Source: Desulfobacteraceae bacterium (GTDB lineage Bacteria > Desulfobacterota > Desulfobacteria > Desulfobacterales > Desulfobacteraceae). From it: a DNA stretch of 16,277 bases. Below are positions 15,323-16,277 of this stretch, piece after piece. Both the position numbers and the translations under genes were made by a program. Within the stretch, counting starts at the first letter, position 1; every line of letters begins with the position of its first letter. The notes under the pieces were generated by a model. That model searched no databases. It was given only the letters and a program-made list of their open reading frames with translations, and was not told the DNA's origin. The stretch is taken from assembly GCA_011390435.1 (NCBI GenBank), contig JAABSK010000040.1, positions 1 through 16,277 on the forward strand. The letters are read 5' to 3'.

Positions 15323-16021
15323 TCAATCCTCACTGTCATTTTTATGAAGTTTTATTTCCTGGAGCCTTTCCTGAAGCCTGCCCCTGAAATCAGTTACGAC
15401 TTCTTTTATCACAAGCGCGTTTTCTTTTATTTCAGAGACCCGGCCCTGATTTTTACCAATATAGGTTCCCACCTGGACCTCATACCCTTTTCCAGTTGCG
15501 TCCTCTACCATGGCAATCTGCCGGTTTTTCATCATAATGACGGCCACCAGACGAACCTGATTCAACTCCATTTTTTCAAGCGGCGTTAAAATGCGATCGG
15601 GTCGATCAATTTTGGCTGAACCGGACTGAACAGCCTCTTCCTGAATCAAGGGTTTAAAAGGATCAATTTTCCCCTTGGCATCATATTGCTCAGACCCTTG
15701 AAGGGACGCCGTTTTGGTTTCCTGAATCACATCTGCCTGATCTGGCAACGCGTCTGCTGGTTGAGAATCAGAAGATTGCTCGGCAGCCGGGGCTGTCATG
15801 ACAGCAGCCTCCCGGGGCTGTTCAGTCTGACTTGCTTCTTCCGCAGCCGTGGGAAGCGCATCCTGTTGAACAGGTGGAACTGCAGCAGGCTGAGAAATTG
15901 TTTTTGTAATGATTTGCGGGGAATCCTTTGGGCTGTCTGAAGGCGGGGTATCGCAGGCGTACATCAAAACAATGACCCCCCATGCAATGCACAATGCCGT
16001 TATATTTGACGTGATCCTCAT
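15323..16021 (-). CDS. pilP: Type IV pilus inner-membrane lipoprotein PilP
   Basis: The 232-residue protein links the PilN-PilO inner-membrane subcomplex to the PilQ secretin. A lipoprotein signal ends in LMYAC with Cys23, and the +2 residue is Asp, the classical signal to stay in the inner membrane, which is where PilP is expected. A long disordered linker rich in Ala, Gln, Pro and Glu fills residues 24-115. The conserved PilP domain follows, from KIDPFKPL (about 117) through LTPLEKMELNQVRLVAVI to VGTYIGKNQGRVSEI and the C-terminal beta strands. The linker makes the protein longer than the roughly 170-180 residues common elsewhere. The nearest strong purine site (AAGGA, 16042-16038) is 16 bases from the ATG and overlaps the pilO stop. 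It is followed by pilQ, with one base between stop and start. Confidence 0.93.
   Translation of the reverse strand: MRITSNITALCIAWGVIVLMYACDTPPSDSPKDSPQIITKTISQPAAVPPVQQDALPTAAEEASQTEQPREAAVMTAPAAEQSSDSQPADALPDQADVIQETKTASLQGSEQYDAKGKIDPFKPLIQEEAVQSGSAKIDRPDRILTPLEKMELNQVRLVAVIMMKNRQIAMVEDATGKGYEVQVGTYIGKNQGRVSEIKENALVIKEVVTDFRGRLQERLQEIKLHKNDSED
15327..15331 (-). promoter_or_regulatory. pilQ: Ribosome-binding site of pilQ inside the pilP 3' end
   Basis: On the minus strand GAGGA sits 5 bases before the ATG at 15321 and within the last sense codons of pilP. It identifies 15321 as the pilQ start and suggests that pilQ translation is coupled to termination on pilP. Confidence 0.7.
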
Positions 16022-16040
16022 GGATTTTCTTATCGATTCC

Positions 16041-16277
16041 TTATTTTTTACCTCTGCGGCCCTGACTGGTTTCAGGTTCGGTTTTTTCCAAAAACATATA
16101 TGTTACTGCTTTACAGCTCATTTCCAGATTCTGGCTGCCTTTCAGTGCCTTTACAACCACATCATCGATGTTGACAATCCGGTTCAGTTTCGTGATCTGG
16201 AAGAAAAAATCCGTAATCTGATGATAATGGCCTTCCACTTTTATGGATACAGGAATTTCAGTATAAAACTCCCTGTC
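16041..16277 (-). CDS. pilO: Type IV pilus inner-membrane protein PilO, C-terminal part (truncated by right edge)
   Basis: The frame is open from the right edge and encodes the last 78 residues of PilO. The segment DREFYTEIPVSIKVEGHYHQ then ITDFFFQITKLNRIVNIDDV is the conserved ferredoxin-like core of PilO, with the family's hydrophobic-x-G-x-Y-H and R-I-V-N signatures, followed by the final strand CKAVTYMFLE and a basic tail. PilO dimerises with PilN in the periplasm as part of the alignment subcomplex connecting the inner-membrane motor to PilP and PilQ. The N-terminal membrane helix and coiled coil lie outside the window. The stop is 19 bases before the pilP start, in the standard pilMNOPQ order, so pilN and pilM should follow past the right edge. 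Confidence 0.92.
   Translation of the reverse strand, partial: DREFYTEIPVSIKVEGHYHQITDFFFQITKLNRIVNIDDVVVKALKGSQNLEMSCKAVTYMFLEKTEPETSQGRRGKK

Noticed and set aside
1..16277. Defence island, prophage, transposon, CRISPR or biosynthetic cluster
   Set aside because: No integrase, transposase, nuclease, repeat-spacer array or synthase genes are visible; the genes are housekeeping, modification and pilus genes of even composition.

Overview
The window looks like a stretch of ordinary chromosome from a Gram-negative, probably anaerobic, member of the Desulfobacterota; a Desulfobacteraceae-type sulfate reducer is my best guess. This rests on gene repertoire and protein style (type IV pilus operon, zinc-ribbon threonine synthase, EpmA-like protein beside a deacetylase-fold protein), not on any marker rRNA. 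Coding density is high, base composition is even, and I see no insertion sequence, phage gene, CRISPR array, tRNA or rRNA.

Layout. (1) The left edge holds the first 12 codons of a minus-strand gene resembling bacteriohemerythrin. (2) A tight plus-strand operon at 261-4175 encodes a HyuA-type hydantoinase/oxoprolinase ASKHA protein, a histone-deacetylase-fold amidohydrolase with a C-terminal zinc ribbon, and an EpmA/GenX-type lysyl-transferase; the last two overlap by 4 bases. (3) A GAF plus receiver-domain protein follows (4289-5329). (4) A minus-strand cluster (7748-5335) carries a 5-formyltetrahydrofolate cyclo-ligase family protein, protein-L-isoaspartate methyltransferase and a DUF368/PopT undecaprenyl-phosphate translocase. 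(5) From a shared intergenic region a plus-strand run (7926-12985) encodes seryl-tRNA synthetase, threonine synthase, a membrane-anchored double-LysM protein and a six-TPR lipoprotein of PilF/PilW type. (6) A minus-strand pilO-pilP-pilQ segment enters from the right edge and converges on the TPR gene; pilM and pilN would lie beyond the window.

How the genes work together. The right half is a type IV pilus locus: PilO and PilP form the inner-membrane alignment complex and PilQ the outer-membrane secretin. The TPR lipoprotein is a plausible pilotin and the LysM protein a plausible peptidoglycan anchor, converging on it from the other strand. The left operon is the most intriguing part. It joins a predicted deacylase and a predicted lysyl-ligase, which could make and break an amide on a lysine side chain; this is inference, and no epmB, efp or hyuB is present in the window.

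The unusual points are the three-gene left operon, the zinc-ribbon tail on the deacetylase-fold protein, an altered nucleotide-binding loop in the cyclo-ligase, a sensor/receiver protein with no kinase core, a lipobox on PilQ, and the uncharacterised C-terminal half of the LysM protein.
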